Assembly (NCBI GenBank): GCA_001817915.1
Contig: MHJJ01000008.1
Span: 1-54,459 of the forward strand
Length of the DNA stretch: 54,459 nt
DNA from: Candidatus Harrisonbacteria bacterium RIFCSPLOWO2_01_FULL_44_18
Lineage (GTDB): Bacteria > Patescibacteriota > Minisyncoccia > UBA6257 > WO2-44-18
Reading direction: 5' to 3'
How positions within the stretch are numbered: the stretch's first letter is position 1; every line of letters starts with the position of its first letter. Under the pieces are notes generated by a model. It did no database searches, was not told where the DNA came from, and saw nothing but the letters and a program-made list of their open reading frames with translations. Below, one piece after another: positions 7,640-15,038 of the stretch. The position numbers and the translations under genes were made by a program.

Positions 7640-7710
7640 TGCCGGGTCTGCTAATGGTAGGCAACGTGGCTCTGAACCACGGAATCTAGGTTCGATTCCT
7701 AGCCCGGCAG
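7640..7710 (+). tRNA. tRNA-Gln (CTG)
   Basis: Acceptor stem TGCCGGG/CCCGGCA, D-arm TGCTAATGGTAGGCA, anticodon arm CGTGG-CTCTGAA-CCACG with anticodon CTG, T-arm CTAGG-TTCGATT-CCTAG, discriminator G. The U1-A72 pair and G73 match bacterial tRNA-Gln identity. CCA is not encoded. Confidence 0.88.
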
Positions 7711-7748
7711 CTCTTCGTCGCCAAAGTTTGAGATCGCCCTCCAGCGAG

Positions 7749-7776
7749 TTGCAAAATCTTAAAAATCATTTATGCT
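7749..7776 (+). promoter_or_regulatory. Probable promoter of the thioesterase gene
   Basis: TTGCAA, a 16-base spacer, then TATGCT, 27 bases before the ATG at 7803. A GGAGG precedes the start codon. Confidence 0.5.
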
Positions 7777-7802
7777 ATTGATGGTACATTGATGGAGGAC
7801 CC

Positions 7803-8207
7803 ATGGGTCGCTTGGAGGAATTACGGCAGCGTTTTAAGAGTGAGCCGCTTGGAATTCATTTTGGGGCAACTCTTGGCCATTTTGAAGCCGGCCATGCCGT
7901 TGTTTCTGTTAATGTGAAAGACGAATTCCTTATTGTTGACGGCATCGTGCAGGGGGGCATCACTACGGCTATCGCGGATTTTGCCGGAGTTTACGCGGCA
8001 ATGTCCAAACTGGAAACCGGCCACACGCCCGCGATGAACATTAACATATACTTTCTGCGTCCGATTAAGACTGGCGAAACAATAACGGCGGTTGCCGATG
8101 TTATAAACGAAAGCCGACGCACTATCTTAACGCGCGTAGACGTATTCAACCAAGACAGAGAAAACAAAGCTTACGCCACTATCCTCTTCGCGAAACCGAA
8201 AGCTTAG
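7803..8207 (+). CDS. PaaI-like hotdog-fold thioesterase
   Basis: 134 residues, the usual size of the PaaI/YdiI group. The central helix motif VQGGITTAIADFAGVYAAMS matches the hotdog family, where this region binds the acyl thioester, and AMNINIYFLRPIKTGETITA is the typical strand pair after it. It probably hydrolyses an acyl-CoA or similar thioester in the cytoplasm; the substrate is unknown. The start ATG at 7803 has a GGAGGA 6 bases upstream. It is transcribed alone between a tRNA and a convergent gene. Confidence 0.85.
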   Translation: MGRLEELRQRFKSEPLGIHFGATLGHFEAGHAVVSVNVKDEFLIVDGIVQGGITTAIADFAGVYAAMSKLETGHTPAMNINIYFLRPIKTGETITAVADVINESRRTILTRVDVFNQDRENKAYATILFAKPKA

Positions 8208-8222
8208 CGCTGACCGCAATAC

Positions 8223-8256
8223 AACGCGCGCGTCATCTGACCGCGCGTTTTTTCTT
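8223..8256 (+). terminator. Intrinsic terminator
   Basis: AACGCGCG and CGCGCGTT arms followed by TTTTCTTTTT. It ends the thioesterase transcript; the stop codon of the convergent acyltransferase gene lies in the loop. Confidence 0.8.
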
Positions 8257-9507
8257 TTTATCACCTGCCGGATACACTGATACTTTCCCAGTGCGGAAAT
8301 CCGCTAAAACAGTAGTGAATGTTTTGGTTTCGGATTTTCCGGAGAGCGGCTGCCTTAACAACATTGTCCAAGTTTTTAAAGCTTCTTTGGGCGATGTTTG
8401 ATTAGAACCCATCTCAAAAATACATCCAGCCCGCGTTGCGAGAGATTTTCTCGTATCCGCAAGGCGCGACAAGGAAGCTGTAGCTTGAGCTACAGCGACG
8501 CAGTCACAACGCAGCGGGACGAGAAAATCGCCGCAACCCGTATGGGATATGGCCAATTTCCGCAATACCGGCGTCAGCTCCTCCTTAGAGTGCAATAAGC
8601 ACACTTTCGTCGTCGCTCCTTGGTCTTGTGGAAATTGGCTCATATCGCGAGCGGAGGTATTTTTGAGATGGGTTCTAGTTAAATTTTCTTGGGCGATTTT
8701 TAGCCGATAAAAACTGCCGTCCTCCTTCTTCCTTCTTCCTTCTTCTTTCTTCTTTTCTCTAAATAATCCGTGAATATAATGATTGCTGTGGCAAAAAGAC
8801 TCACCGGATTTTATTTCTAAAACGCTTGTTTGGCCAAGATATTTTTCAACTGAAACTATCCTTTTGGAAACGGCTTCGCCAAACAAATAATGAAATCCGG
8901 AAGCGCTTTTATTCGCGCGCAAAAAACTCAAGGATTCTTTTAAATTTTTGCTTTCCAAAAGCCGCCTTGCCTCAAAATATCGCGGCGCGCTTTTTAAATC
9001 CACTCGCCGTCCGGAAACCGCGTCCACTGAAAAAAATAGGCCATTATTATTCCAATTAAAAGCGTTGCCGGCCAATTCGCCAAAATAAGCGAAGGATGAA
9101 TATCTGAAATTTTTCTTTCTGTTTCTATAATGAAGCAAGGCGCAGCTCTTCATCGAACGCCATTTATCTTCGTCTTCATTATGAATAATGAAACGATATC
9201 GCGGGCCATTCACGGCTCCGGATGTGCAGCCGGAAAATTTATCCAGTATCTCCGGACAATTTTCTAAAAATAAATCTTGAAAATCAACGCCGGCTCCCAA
9301 AGCCATCCCGCGAAGTTCTTCCAAGTAATCGCCGTATCCGGTCCGCAATTTATTAAATAAAAAAAGCAGCAAGGAGCGGCGCTTTTTCTTGGCGGATAAA
9401 AGCAGTTTTTTGTCCCGCCTTAAGAGTTGTTTTATATACTCCGCGCCAGTTTGGCCTATCTTATAACCATTATCAAAATAGGAACCGGCCAGAATAAGCT
9501 GTGTCAC
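8233..9507 (-). CDS. AAT/C45-like acyltransferase with in-frame palindromic insertion
   Basis: 424 residues. Residues about 1-275 resemble the acyl-CoA:6-aminopenicillanate acyltransferase/C45 peptidase family (Ntn-hydrolase fold): EELRGMALGAGVDFQDLFLENCPE, then the SGCTSGAV segment with Cys93 or Cys94 near the expected nucleophile region, and IIHNEDED. Residues about 276-368 are entirely encoded by a 275 bp inverted-repeat element (8403-8677). The last 55 residues (KEALKTWTMLLRQPLSG, FTTVLADFRTGKVSVYPAG) return to family-like sequence. The insertion keeps the frame open, but activity is uncertain. A low-complexity KKKEEGRRKKEDG run precedes it. Confidence 0.7.
   Translation of the reverse strand: MTQLILAGSYFDNGYKIGQTGAEYIKQLLRRDKKLLLSAKKKRRSLLLFLFNKLRTGYGDYLEELRGMALGAGVDFQDLFLENCPEILDKFSGCTSGAVNGPRYRFIIHNEDEDKWRSMKSCALLHYRNRKKNFRYSSFAYFGELAGNAFNWNNNGLFFSVDAVSGRRVDLKSAPRYFEARRLLESKNLKESLSFLRANKSASGFHYLFGEAVSKRIVSVEKYLGQTSVLEIKSGESFCHSNHYIHGLFREKKKEEGRRKKEDGSFYRLKIAQENLTRTHLKNTSARDMSQFPQDQGATTKVCLLHSKEELTPVLRKLAISHTGCGDFLVPLRCDCVAVAQATASLSRLADTRKSLATRAGCIFEMGSNQTSPKEALKTWTMLLRQPLSGKSETKTFTTVLADFRTGKVSVYPAGDKKKKRAVR
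8403..8677 (-). mobile_element. 275 bp palindromic MITE-like element inside a coding sequence
   Basis: Perfect 21 bp terminal inverted repeats (TAGAACCCATCTCAAAAATAC at 8403-8423 and its complement at 8657-8677) enclose two large internal hairpins. One is around GCTGTAGCTtGAGCTACAGC with outer arms GTTGCGAGAGATTTTCTCG/CGAGAAAATCGCCGCAAC. The other has arms ATATGGCCAATTTCC/GGAAATTGGCTCATAT. The whole can fold as a three-way junction. It carries no transposase gene, and one frame is open through it. Confidence 0.8.
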
Positions 9508-9540
9508 GGAAATTAGTTGTTAGTTGTTAGTTGTTAGATT
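9508..9540 (-). repeat. TTAGTTG word repeat
   Basis: TTAGTTGTTAGTTGTTAGTT repeats between the acyltransferase gene and ftsX, with a related copy before secD (42318-42345). The words have a period of 7 to 8. Confidence 0.6.
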
Positions 9541-10442
9541 TTTAGATATCGCCGAATGGCGATCGAACTGGAAACCACGCCCAAGAATATACCGAACAAT
9601 AATTGATAACCTAAAATGCCGATGATGTGTGAATAAAAATATCCCTGCAAATTCATTTCCGGAATAAAAACCTGAATATAAGGAGAAGCCAAGGCGATTA
9701 CCGGCGCGGCGATTATTAAACTCGCGAATGCCCCCGCTAAGCCATAGATGATGCCGACCACTATGTACGGGCCGTTAATAAAAACATTTGACGCGCCCAC
9801 TAGCCGCATAATTCCGATTTCCTCGCGATTGGAATAAATAGCCAGTCTGATTGTGTTGAAGGTTATCAAGGCGGCAACAATAGCCAAAACCACAGTCAGC
9901 GACAAGCCGACGGTTTCAAAAGTATCGGCGATTTTGACCAATCGGTCAATCGCTAATTTATTCTGCCCGTAAGTAACTTTTTCTATAATGTTCGCTAAAC
10001 CCTCGTTTTCCAAATAAGAAGCGATCACCGAGTACTCTTCCGGATTCTTTGCCTTCACGTTCAAAGAGGCCAGCAAGGGGTTGTCTCCCAATTCCCCGAG
10101 CGCCTTGGAAATAGTAAGATCGCTCTCGTGTTTTTGTTTAAAAATCGTCAAAGCCTTATCGCGCGAAATGTATTCCACTTTTTTAACTTCCGCTAAACTT
10201 TCCAAAGCTTGCTCAAGCTTCAAAATATCATCCTCGGGGGCGGTAGATTTAAAATAAACGCTGATATCAATTTTATCTTCCAGAGTAACAATGGCGGTTC
10301 TAGCCAAAACGCCAAAAACAATCAGCCCCTCCAAAACCAGAAGCGCCAAAACCATTATCACGATGGTGGCAACCGAAAGCCACCCATTGCGCCAAAAACT
10401 TTGAAAACCGTATTTAATTATTCTGTATAAAGTGGTGGCCAT
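9534..10442 (-). CDS. ftsX: Cell division protein FtsX
   Basis: 302 residues, FtsX family. One N-terminal helix (about 22-48), an extracytoplasmic domain of about 120 residues (DKIDISVYFKSTAPEDDILK onwards), then three helices ending near the C-terminus; IREEIGIMRLVGAS-like sequence (SNREEIGIMRLVGASNVFI) marks the coupling helix that touches FtsE. With FtsE it forms the ABC-type complex that controls peptidoglycan hydrolases at the division septum. Its ATG overlaps the ftsE stop (TAATG). Confidence 0.93.
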   Translation of the reverse strand: MATTLYRIIKYGFQSFWRNGWLSVATIVIMVLALLVLEGLIVFGVLARTAIVTLEDKIDISVYFKSTAPEDDILKLEQALESLAEVKKVEYISRDKALTIFKQKHESDLTISKALGELGDNPLLASLNVKAKNPEEYSVIASYLENEGLANIIEKVTYGQNKLAIDRLVKIADTFETVGLSLTVVLAIVAALITFNTIRLAIYSNREEIGIMRLVGASNVFINGPYIVVGIIYGLAGAFASLIIAAPVIALASPYIQVFIPEMNLQGYFYSHIIGILGYQLLFGIFLGVVSSSIAIRRYLKI

Positions 10443-11125
10443 TATACCAAAAAATATTTCCCCTTCTCTTCATCTCTCACCAAACGGCCGTCGGAAATCG
10501 TGATAACTCTTTTCTCAAGACGGTTAACGATGTGTTTATTGTGGGTGGCTAAAATCACAGTCGTTCCCAACTCATTAATTTTTAAAAGCAGGCGAACAAT
10601 TTCTTCGGTGTTGGCGTCGTCTAAATTGCCAGTCGGCTCATCTGCCACGAGGACCGACGGCCTATGAATCATTGCCCTGGCAATAGCCACTCTTTGCTTT
10701 TCGCCGCCGGAAAGTTCGTGAGGAAAATTATTCTTCTTATCCGCTAATCCTACCATATCCAAAACCTGCGGCACTAATTCTTCTATTTCCCACTGTTGCC
10801 GCCCCTCGACTTCTAAAGCAAAAGCCACGTTCTCGTAAGCGGTTTTAGTTGGCAATAATTTAAAATCCTGAAACACAATGCCGATCTGGCGCCTCAACTG
10901 CGGCAAATCCTTTGGTTTTAGTTTATTAACCTCCCAAGAACCGAAAATTACCCGTCCCCGGCTTGGCTTCTCTTCGCCGATCAAAAGCTTAATGATTGTT
11001 GACTTGCCGGCGCCGGATTTCCCGACAATGGAAACAAATTCGGTCGGATTAATCTTCAAGTCCACATCCTCAAGAGCCGTCGAATGGTCATTGTAAATTT
11101 TTGATACGTTTTGAAAGGCAATCAT
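10442..11125 (-). CDS. ftsE: Cell division ATP-binding protein FtsE
   Basis: 227 residues, a complete ABC ATPase. Walker A GKSGAGKSTIIKLL, Q-loop VFQDFKLLP, signature LSGGEKQRVAIARA, Walker B VLVADEPTGNLD and H-loop ATHNKHI are all intact. It hydrolyses ATP to drive FtsX. It is the first gene of the ftsEX pair. No Shine-Dalgarno is visible before the ATG. Confidence 0.95.
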   Translation of the reverse strand: MIAFQNVSKIYNDHSTALEDVDLKINPTEFVSIVGKSGAGKSTIIKLLIGEEKPSRGRVIFGSWEVNKLKPKDLPQLRRQIGIVFQDFKLLPTKTAYENVAFALEVEGRQQWEIEELVPQVLDMVGLADKKNNFPHELSGGEKQRVAIARAMIHRPSVLVADEPTGNLDDANTEEIVRLLLKINELGTTVILATHNKHIVNRLEKRVITISDGRLVRDEEKGKYFLV

Positions 11126-11325
11126 ATTTGACCGATACGAAACTACAAATTATTATCCGAATCTACAAATTTAGGACATTTGATGTCCCAAATATTTATC
11201 TAGCCACTAGCCACTAAGGGAGTTCGTTAGCCACTAGTAGTTAGCCACTAGAAATTATATTTCATTCTAGTCGCTAATCACTAGTCGCTAGCTACTAACT
11301 TTAGTCGCTAGTCGCTAACCACTTT
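11126..11325. repeat. Intergenic word-repeat tract (CTAGCCACTAG / TAGTCGCTAG)
   Basis: The 200 bases between prfB and ftsE consist largely of degenerate words: TAGCCACTAGCCACTAAG, TTAGCCACTAGTAGTTAGCC, TAGTCGCTAATCACTAGTCG. They start with GGACATTTGATGTCC followed by CAAATATT, a small palindrome with the AAATATT tail seen at the left edge. No gene is seen. Confidence 0.75.
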
Positions 11326-12051
11326 CTATAATTGTAACTCAGCTTCGATGAATTTATCCAGACCGCCCTCCAAAACCTTGTCCGGCTGATGGGAAACAAC
11401 ATTGGTACGATGATCCTTAACTTGCTGATAAGGATGGAGCACGTAAGAACGTATTTGATTTCCCCATTCCGGTTTTACAACGGTTCGCAAATTCTTTAAT
11501 TCTTTTTCCTGACGCTCCTGCATCAAATGAGAAAGCTTTGTCTTTAAAAGCGCCAGGGCTTTTTCTCTATTTTGCGGCTGCGATCTTTCCGACTGCGAAG
11601 CGGCGCTTAAACCGGTCGGCAAATGAACAACGCGGACGGCTGTTTCCCGCTTATTCACATTCTGGCCTCCGGGCCCGCTGGAACGCGAAAATTCTACCCT
11701 TAAATCTTCCGGCGGAATAACAATGTTTTTTAATTCAAGTTCCGGCAGTTCCGGCAAAACCTCAATCAAAGCAAACGAAGTGTGCCTTAGCTGCTTGGAA
11801 TCGAACGGAGAAATTCTAACCAAACGATGCACCCCCTGCTCGTTTTTCAAACTGCCGTAAGCATATTCTCCTCGTATATCTATGGCGCGCTCATCTACCA
11901 ATGATACTTTCCAATTTCGCTTTTGGGCATATTTGATGTACATTTTCAACAACATATTTGCCCAATCTTTGGCATCCTCGCCGCCCACGCCGGGAAAAAT
12001 AGAAATATGCGCGTGGCCTTTATCGTATTTTCCTGTGAGTGATTTAAACAT
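11326..12051 (-). CDS. prfB: Peptide chain release factor 2-like protein lacking domain 1
   Basis: 241 residues against about 365 for bacterial RF2. The SPF tripeptide (RISPFDSKQLRHTSFA), which reads UGA/UAA stop codons in RF2, and the GGQ loop (SRSSGPGGQNVNKRETAVRV), which triggers peptidyl-tRNA hydrolysis, are both intact. The sequence begins at the PCRF region (GHAHISIFPGVGGEDAKDWA), so the N-terminal helical domain of about 110 residues is missing. There is no upstream frame with the frameshift site known from other prfB genes; a GNAT gene overlaps by 8 bases instead. It probably still acts as RF2. Confidence 0.88.
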   Translation of the reverse strand: MFKSLTGKYDKGHAHISIFPGVGGEDAKDWANMLLKMYIKYAQKRNWKVSLVDERAIDIRGEYAYGSLKNEQGVHRLVRISPFDSKQLRHTSFALIEVLPELPELELKNIVIPPEDLRVEFSRSSGPGGQNVNKRETAVRVVHLPTGLSAASQSERSQPQNREKALALLKTKLSHLMQERQEKELKNLRTVVKPEWGNQIRSYVLHPYQQVKDHRTNVVSHQPDKVLEGGLDKFIEAELQL

Positions 12052-12541
12052 ATAGATCTTTGTTCAAATTTTTTCTGTACACCAAATCTTCTCCGGCACC
12101 TCTATTATAGAGGTCGGTTTTTGTAACAATTTGATAATGATGTGTCAAAAGAAAATATTTGATCTGCCAATTTTTTACCTTTGCGTCACATAAAACAAGT
12201 TTAGAGTTGAATTCTTTAGTACCTTCAATTTCTGTATTCCTTAATAAAAAACTGGCGATATGCCTGCCTCTTTTATCGGGGCGAACGGTTAGATTCTTAA
12301 TTTCAAGCGCTTCTGCGCGCTTTTTATGCCGTTGATACACGCTAACGCCCACTACTTCATGACCATCAATTGCCACTAGGGCGCGCTTAGATTCTTTTTT
12401 TAATTCTTGATACGTTTTTTGCGCCCAATCGGAGAAATCCGGATAATCAACCCGAGGAATCCATAACCTAGGCCCCAAAAGGTAATTTACTATCTCATCC
12501 AACCTCGATATCGGATATTCATTTGTAAATAAAAAATTCAT
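12044..12541 (-). CDS. GNAT-family N-acetyltransferase
   Basis: 165 residues. The central part fits the GNAT fold: ALVAIDGHEVVGVSVYQRH (beta2-beta4), LEIKNLTVRPDKRGRHIASF, where VRPDKRGRHIAS is the acetyl-CoA pyrophosphate loop (Q/RxxGxG/A type), and a C-terminal VLCDAKVKNWQIKYFLLTHHY. The substrate is unknown. The gene overlaps the start of the truncated release factor gene, so the two are translationally coupled; acetylation of a translation component is possible but unproven. Confidence 0.75.
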   Translation of the reverse strand: MNFLFTNEYPISRLDEIVNYLLGPRLWIPRVDYPDFSDWAQKTYQELKKESKRALVAIDGHEVVGVSVYQRHKKRAEALEIKNLTVRPDKRGRHIASFLLRNTEIEGTKEFNSKLVLCDAKVKNWQIKYFLLTHHYQIVTKTDLYNRGAGEDLVYRKNLNKDLYV

Positions 12542-12558
12542 TTCAGTTGTCTTTCCAG

Positions 12559-12592
12559 TTACCTTTCAATAATGTAAAGTATTGAAAGGTAA
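12559..12592. repeat. Palindrome copy 1 flanking the TrpR-like gene
   Basis: TTACCTTTCAATA-ATGTAAAG-TATTGAAAGGTAA, 13 bp perfect arms. A near-identical copy lies at 13071-13101 on the other side of the TrpR-like gene. Possible operator or repeat. Confidence 0.75.
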
Positions 12593-12629
12593 AGATATTA
12601 CAAAAATTTCTATCTTCCTTGTCTGCTTT

Positions 12630-13034
12630 TTAAAAGAAAATTCTCACCGTCGAGCTATGGCTATAGTCCGAGGTTCGCCCTTTAGGGTGCGCTGATTTTG
12701 CCTTTTTCAATTCTAAAACTATTCGCTTATCTAACGCCCTAATCAATTGTAAATAACCGTCGTTATTTTTCATTATATTATTGCGCACAAAACTTATGGT
12801 AACCGAAGAAACTTTGATCGCGCTGCTAATTTCCGGGTAGCTCAATCCCTGTTCTAATAGCACGGCTATCGCCAAGCGCTTAGCCAGCATTAATTTTTCG
12901 GTTTTAGTGAATATGCTCTCGAATAAACCCTTTATATCTTTTTCTGATTTTGGATCGCGAAAAGCAGAAATAAGCTGATCCAAAATTGCCTCATGAATTT
13001 CTACATCTAATCTATTTCTTGAAACTTTGGACAT
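12630..13034 (-). CDS. TrpR/YerC-like DNA-binding regulator
   Basis: 134 residues from the ATG at 13034; a TTG 24 bases upstream lies in the promoter and is not used here. The body matches the Trp-repressor superfamily (YerC/YecD type): IKGLFESIFTKTEKLMLAKRLAIAVLLEQGLSY, then the helix-turn-helix LSYPEISSAIKVSSVTISFV. Its promoter (TTGACC, 18 bases, TATAAT) places transcription start at the ATG, so the mRNA is probably leaderless. An inverted repeat abuts the -35 box and recurs after the gene, suggesting autoregulation. The last about 25 residues are unlike the family. Confidence 0.8.
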   Translation of the reverse strand: MSKVSRNRLDVEIHEAILDQLISAFRDPKSEKDIKGLFESIFTKTEKLMLAKRLAIAVLLEQGLSYPEISSAIKVSSVTISFVRNNIMKNNDGYLQLIRALDKRIVLELKKAKSAHPKGRTSDYSHSSTVRIFF

Positions 13035-13041
13035 GTAAACA

Positions 13042-13071
13042 ATTATAACTGTTGTCAATCAATTTGGTCAA
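13042..13071 (-). promoter_or_regulatory. Promoter of the TrpR-like gene (leaderless)
   Basis: On the minus strand TTGACC (13071-13066), 18 bases, TATAAT (13047-13042), then 7 bases to the ATG. Confidence 0.7.
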
Positions 13072-13101
13072 CTTTCAATAATGTAAAGTATTGAAAGGTA
13101 A
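13071..13101. promoter_or_regulatory. Palindrome copy 2, possible operator
   Basis: ACTTTCAATAATGTAAAGTATTGAAAGGTAA overlaps the upstream edge of the -35 box of the TrpR-like gene. It is nearly identical to 12559-12592. Confidence 0.55.
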
Positions 13102-13165
13102 CGAATTAAATATTAAATTATAAGGCGGCGCAGGTGTCTGCGGTTAAATCGGCGGATCGCTGAAT

Positions 13166-13194
13166 TTGACATTCTGCGTGTTTTAATATATCAT
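13166..13194 (+). promoter_or_regulatory. Sigma-70-type promoter
   Basis: TTGACA, 17-base spacer, TATCAT, 46 bases upstream of the ATG at 13241. A GAAAGGAGG ribosome binding site follows. Confidence 0.75.
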
Positions 13195-13240
13195 CTTGAG
13201 AGTACGTTAACAAATCAACCCCGTTAGAAAGGAGGGTAGG

Positions 13241-14479
13241 ATGCTTTTGATTGCTAGTGTAGTTGCCGGTGTGGTGGTTGTTGTGATTGTTACGCTTGTT
13301 GTTTTAAAATATCTGCCCGTGAAATATACAACCCTCATAGAGGGTGTATTTGACCGAAAAGAGGATAGCTCGGATTTTTATAAGGAAGTTATCGCTTTTT
13401 GGTTCGATAATGAGTGCCGTGAGTGTTTTGAGAAAAATCCAGGAGGCAAAGTCCTTTATAACCAATGTCATACGTCTGTTCCCGCAGGGGCAGTCAATCT
13501 TAATCCTGAAATTGAACCGCAGAATGGCGATTCCATAAAGATTATTGCCCGGCAAACTATCTTTGGCCGTATTGTCGCGTACGAACTCATTCGAACAAAT
13601 TTCGCTGAAGAGTTTGCGGTACGACAGTTGCAAAAAGAAGTTTCCGAAAATGAGGCATATCAAGATGCTTACGACCGCCGCGAAGCCATGAGACGTAGAC
13701 TTAGCCTTGAAGAGTACCGCCAGGCAAAAAAAAATGAAAAAATACAATACGCGGCTGAACGACTTAAGCTCTCGCGAGAAGAAGTAATTGAACATGAATA
13801 TGATAAGCTCCCCCAATTTACACTATCCATTGTTAGAAAATTAATAAAGGAACTTGGTCGTAAACCAACAAAAGATGAGATGTCGGCTGAACTAAAAAGA
13901 AATAGAGAGGAGATGGCAGAGAGTGCCAGATCAATCCCCGTCAAAGACCACGATGGTATGTGTGCAGAATATATGTTCGGTAACCCAGATCTACATCAAG
14001 AATACATAGCAACCGGCACATCATCAAATCAGGAATTCACCGAGCACTTGGCCGAATGCCAAGATTGCTTATCGCAATTGACTGAGGCGAGAGAAAGATT
14101 TTTAAAATCTGCCGGACCGGATTGTCTGACCGCTGATGAACGTGGCGCTATCAGAACAAGCGGCCTCGAACCAAAAAATCGAAAAGATCATATCGCTAGA
14201 TGCTTTCATTGCTATATCGTCTTTAGCCAATGCAAGGAAAAACATCTTTCTGGTCAGCCAGGATCAGAATGTTTCACTAAGGATAACCTACATACCGTAC
14301 ATTCCGTAGGCGAAATTCCTGAAATGCGCGAGGCGCATCTGGAAAATTGTCTCCGATGCCAAATACAAACGAGTGAACATAGGAATGCCTATATTGATAA
14401 GATAATTCCTCCGCCCAAATTACCGAAAATAAGGCTCAAGAGCATCAGAACCAAATACAAGAACCAAACGACCGTCTAA
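13241..14479 (+). CDS. Membrane-anchored Cys/His-rich protein with three HxxxCxxC motifs
   Basis: 412 residues; I do not recognise the full-length family. One N-terminal membrane helix (about 2-22) is followed by a Lys/Glu-rich region with a coiled-coil-like stretch (about 125-230). The C-terminal third has three evenly spaced motifs HLAECQDC, HIARCFHC and HLENCLRC, each H-x3-C-x2-C as in zinc-binding anti-sigma (ZAS) domains, plus further Cys (CLTADERG, CFTKDNLH). This suggests metal binding or redox sensing on the cytoplasmic side. No sigma factor gene is adjacent. A strong promoter, a perfect AGGAGG and a terminator make it a single-gene unit. Confidence 0.7.
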   Translation: MLLIASVVAGVVVVVIVTLVVLKYLPVKYTTLIEGVFDRKEDSSDFYKEVIAFWFDNECRECFEKNPGGKVLYNQCHTSVPAGAVNLNPEIEPQNGDSIKIIARQTIFGRIVAYELIRTNFAEEFAVRQLQKEVSENEAYQDAYDRREAMRRRLSLEEYRQAKKNEKIQYAAERLKLSREEVIEHEYDKLPQFTLSIVRKLIKELGRKPTKDEMSAELKRNREEMAESARSIPVKDHDGMCAEYMFGNPDLHQEYIATGTSSNQEFTEHLAECQDCLSQLTEARERFLKSAGPDCLTADERGAIRTSGLEPKNRKDHIARCFHCYIVFSQCKEKHLSGQPGSECFTKDNLHTVHSVGEIPEMREAHLENCLRCQIQTSEHRNAYIDKIIPPPKLPKIRLKSIRTKYKNQTTV

Positions 14480-14494
14480 TCGGTCGTTTTTTTT
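14468..14494 (+). terminator. Intrinsic terminator
   Basis: ACGACCG and CGGTCGT arms followed by eight Ts; the TAA stop codon of the upstream gene lies in the loop. Confidence 0.9.
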
Positions 14495-14511
14495 ACAGAT
14501 GTAAATAAAAA

Positions 14512-14832
14512 TTATCCCGACAGCATACTTCGCGCCTCCTGTTCAATTTCTGGTAGCAACATCTTTAAATCTTCCTTCGTTGCCTTTTTCCATATCTCCC
14601 ATGCATGATAACCCGGTCCATGTTGCTCAGAAGGCGAGGCGCCAACTTGATGAAAGGGATTTAATCCCGCTTTTTTAAGTACAGACTCAATAGCCCAATT
14701 GTATGTCCGACACTCCTCTTGTGATTTTCCTTCAAATCCTATCATAAAATTCTTATCACCGCGAGGTTCAACTATTCTTAACTCAACCTTTTGGGCAACT
14801 TCTTTATTTTCAGGTTTAAATTTTTCAGACAT
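14512..14832 (-). CDS. Small hypothetical protein (cassette gene 3)
   Basis: 106 residues from the ATG at 14832 (MSEKFKPENKEV). Not recognised. It is soluble, charged, with a conserved-looking segment GYHAWEIWKKATKEDLKMLL and one Cys. It lies just downstream, in its own direction, of an attC-like site (14872-14960), about 40 bases after the GTTAT end, as expected for a gene at the start of an integron cassette. No attC-like site follows it, so the cassette is open-ended. Confidence 0.6.
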   Translation of the reverse strand: MSEKFKPENKEVAQKVELRIVEPRGDKNFMIGFEGKSQEECRTYNWAIESVLKKAGLNPFHQVGASPSEQHGPGYHAWEIWKKATKEDLKMLLPEIEQEARSMLSG

Positions 14833-14871
14833 AGAATTATGTGACAAAAGAATAATCTTTATTTTTTATTT

Positions 14872-14960
14872 CCGATAACGTATGCGGATAAACGAAGTTG
14901 CCGAAGGCAATTTGGGCGAAGGGCGAGCCGAGCCCTGAGCCGTTTATCCGCTGTTATGTG
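14872..14960 (-). repeat. attC-like recombination site A
   Basis: Read on the minus strand: CACATAAC, one base, GCGGATAAACG, a variable middle with GGGCTCGGCTCGCCC and TTGCCTTCGGCAA hairpins, CGTTTATCCGC, ATAC, GTTATCGG. This is the R''-L''-middle-L'-R' layout of integron attC sites. It shares TCAGGGCT(C)GGC and CCCTTCRCCCAAATT with site B. Confidence 0.65.
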
Positions 14961-15038
14961 CCCCGAGTGTAGCGTAGCGGAACGAGAGCGCAGCGTGGTT
15001 CGGAGCATTAGCGAGAAAGTCGGGCGAAGGCGCCGTAT

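Noticed and set aside
8398-8598. Plus-strand small protein within the acyltransferase gene
   Set aside because: It lies inside the palindromic element and reflects its mirrored structure.
11126-11325. CRISPR array
   Set aside because: The repeats are degenerate words of 7-8 bases without regular spacers; no cas genes are in the window.
13304-13944. Minus-strand frames across the Cys/His-rich gene
   Set aside because: They oppose a gene with strong promoter, ribosome binding site and terminator; composition is that of shadow frames.
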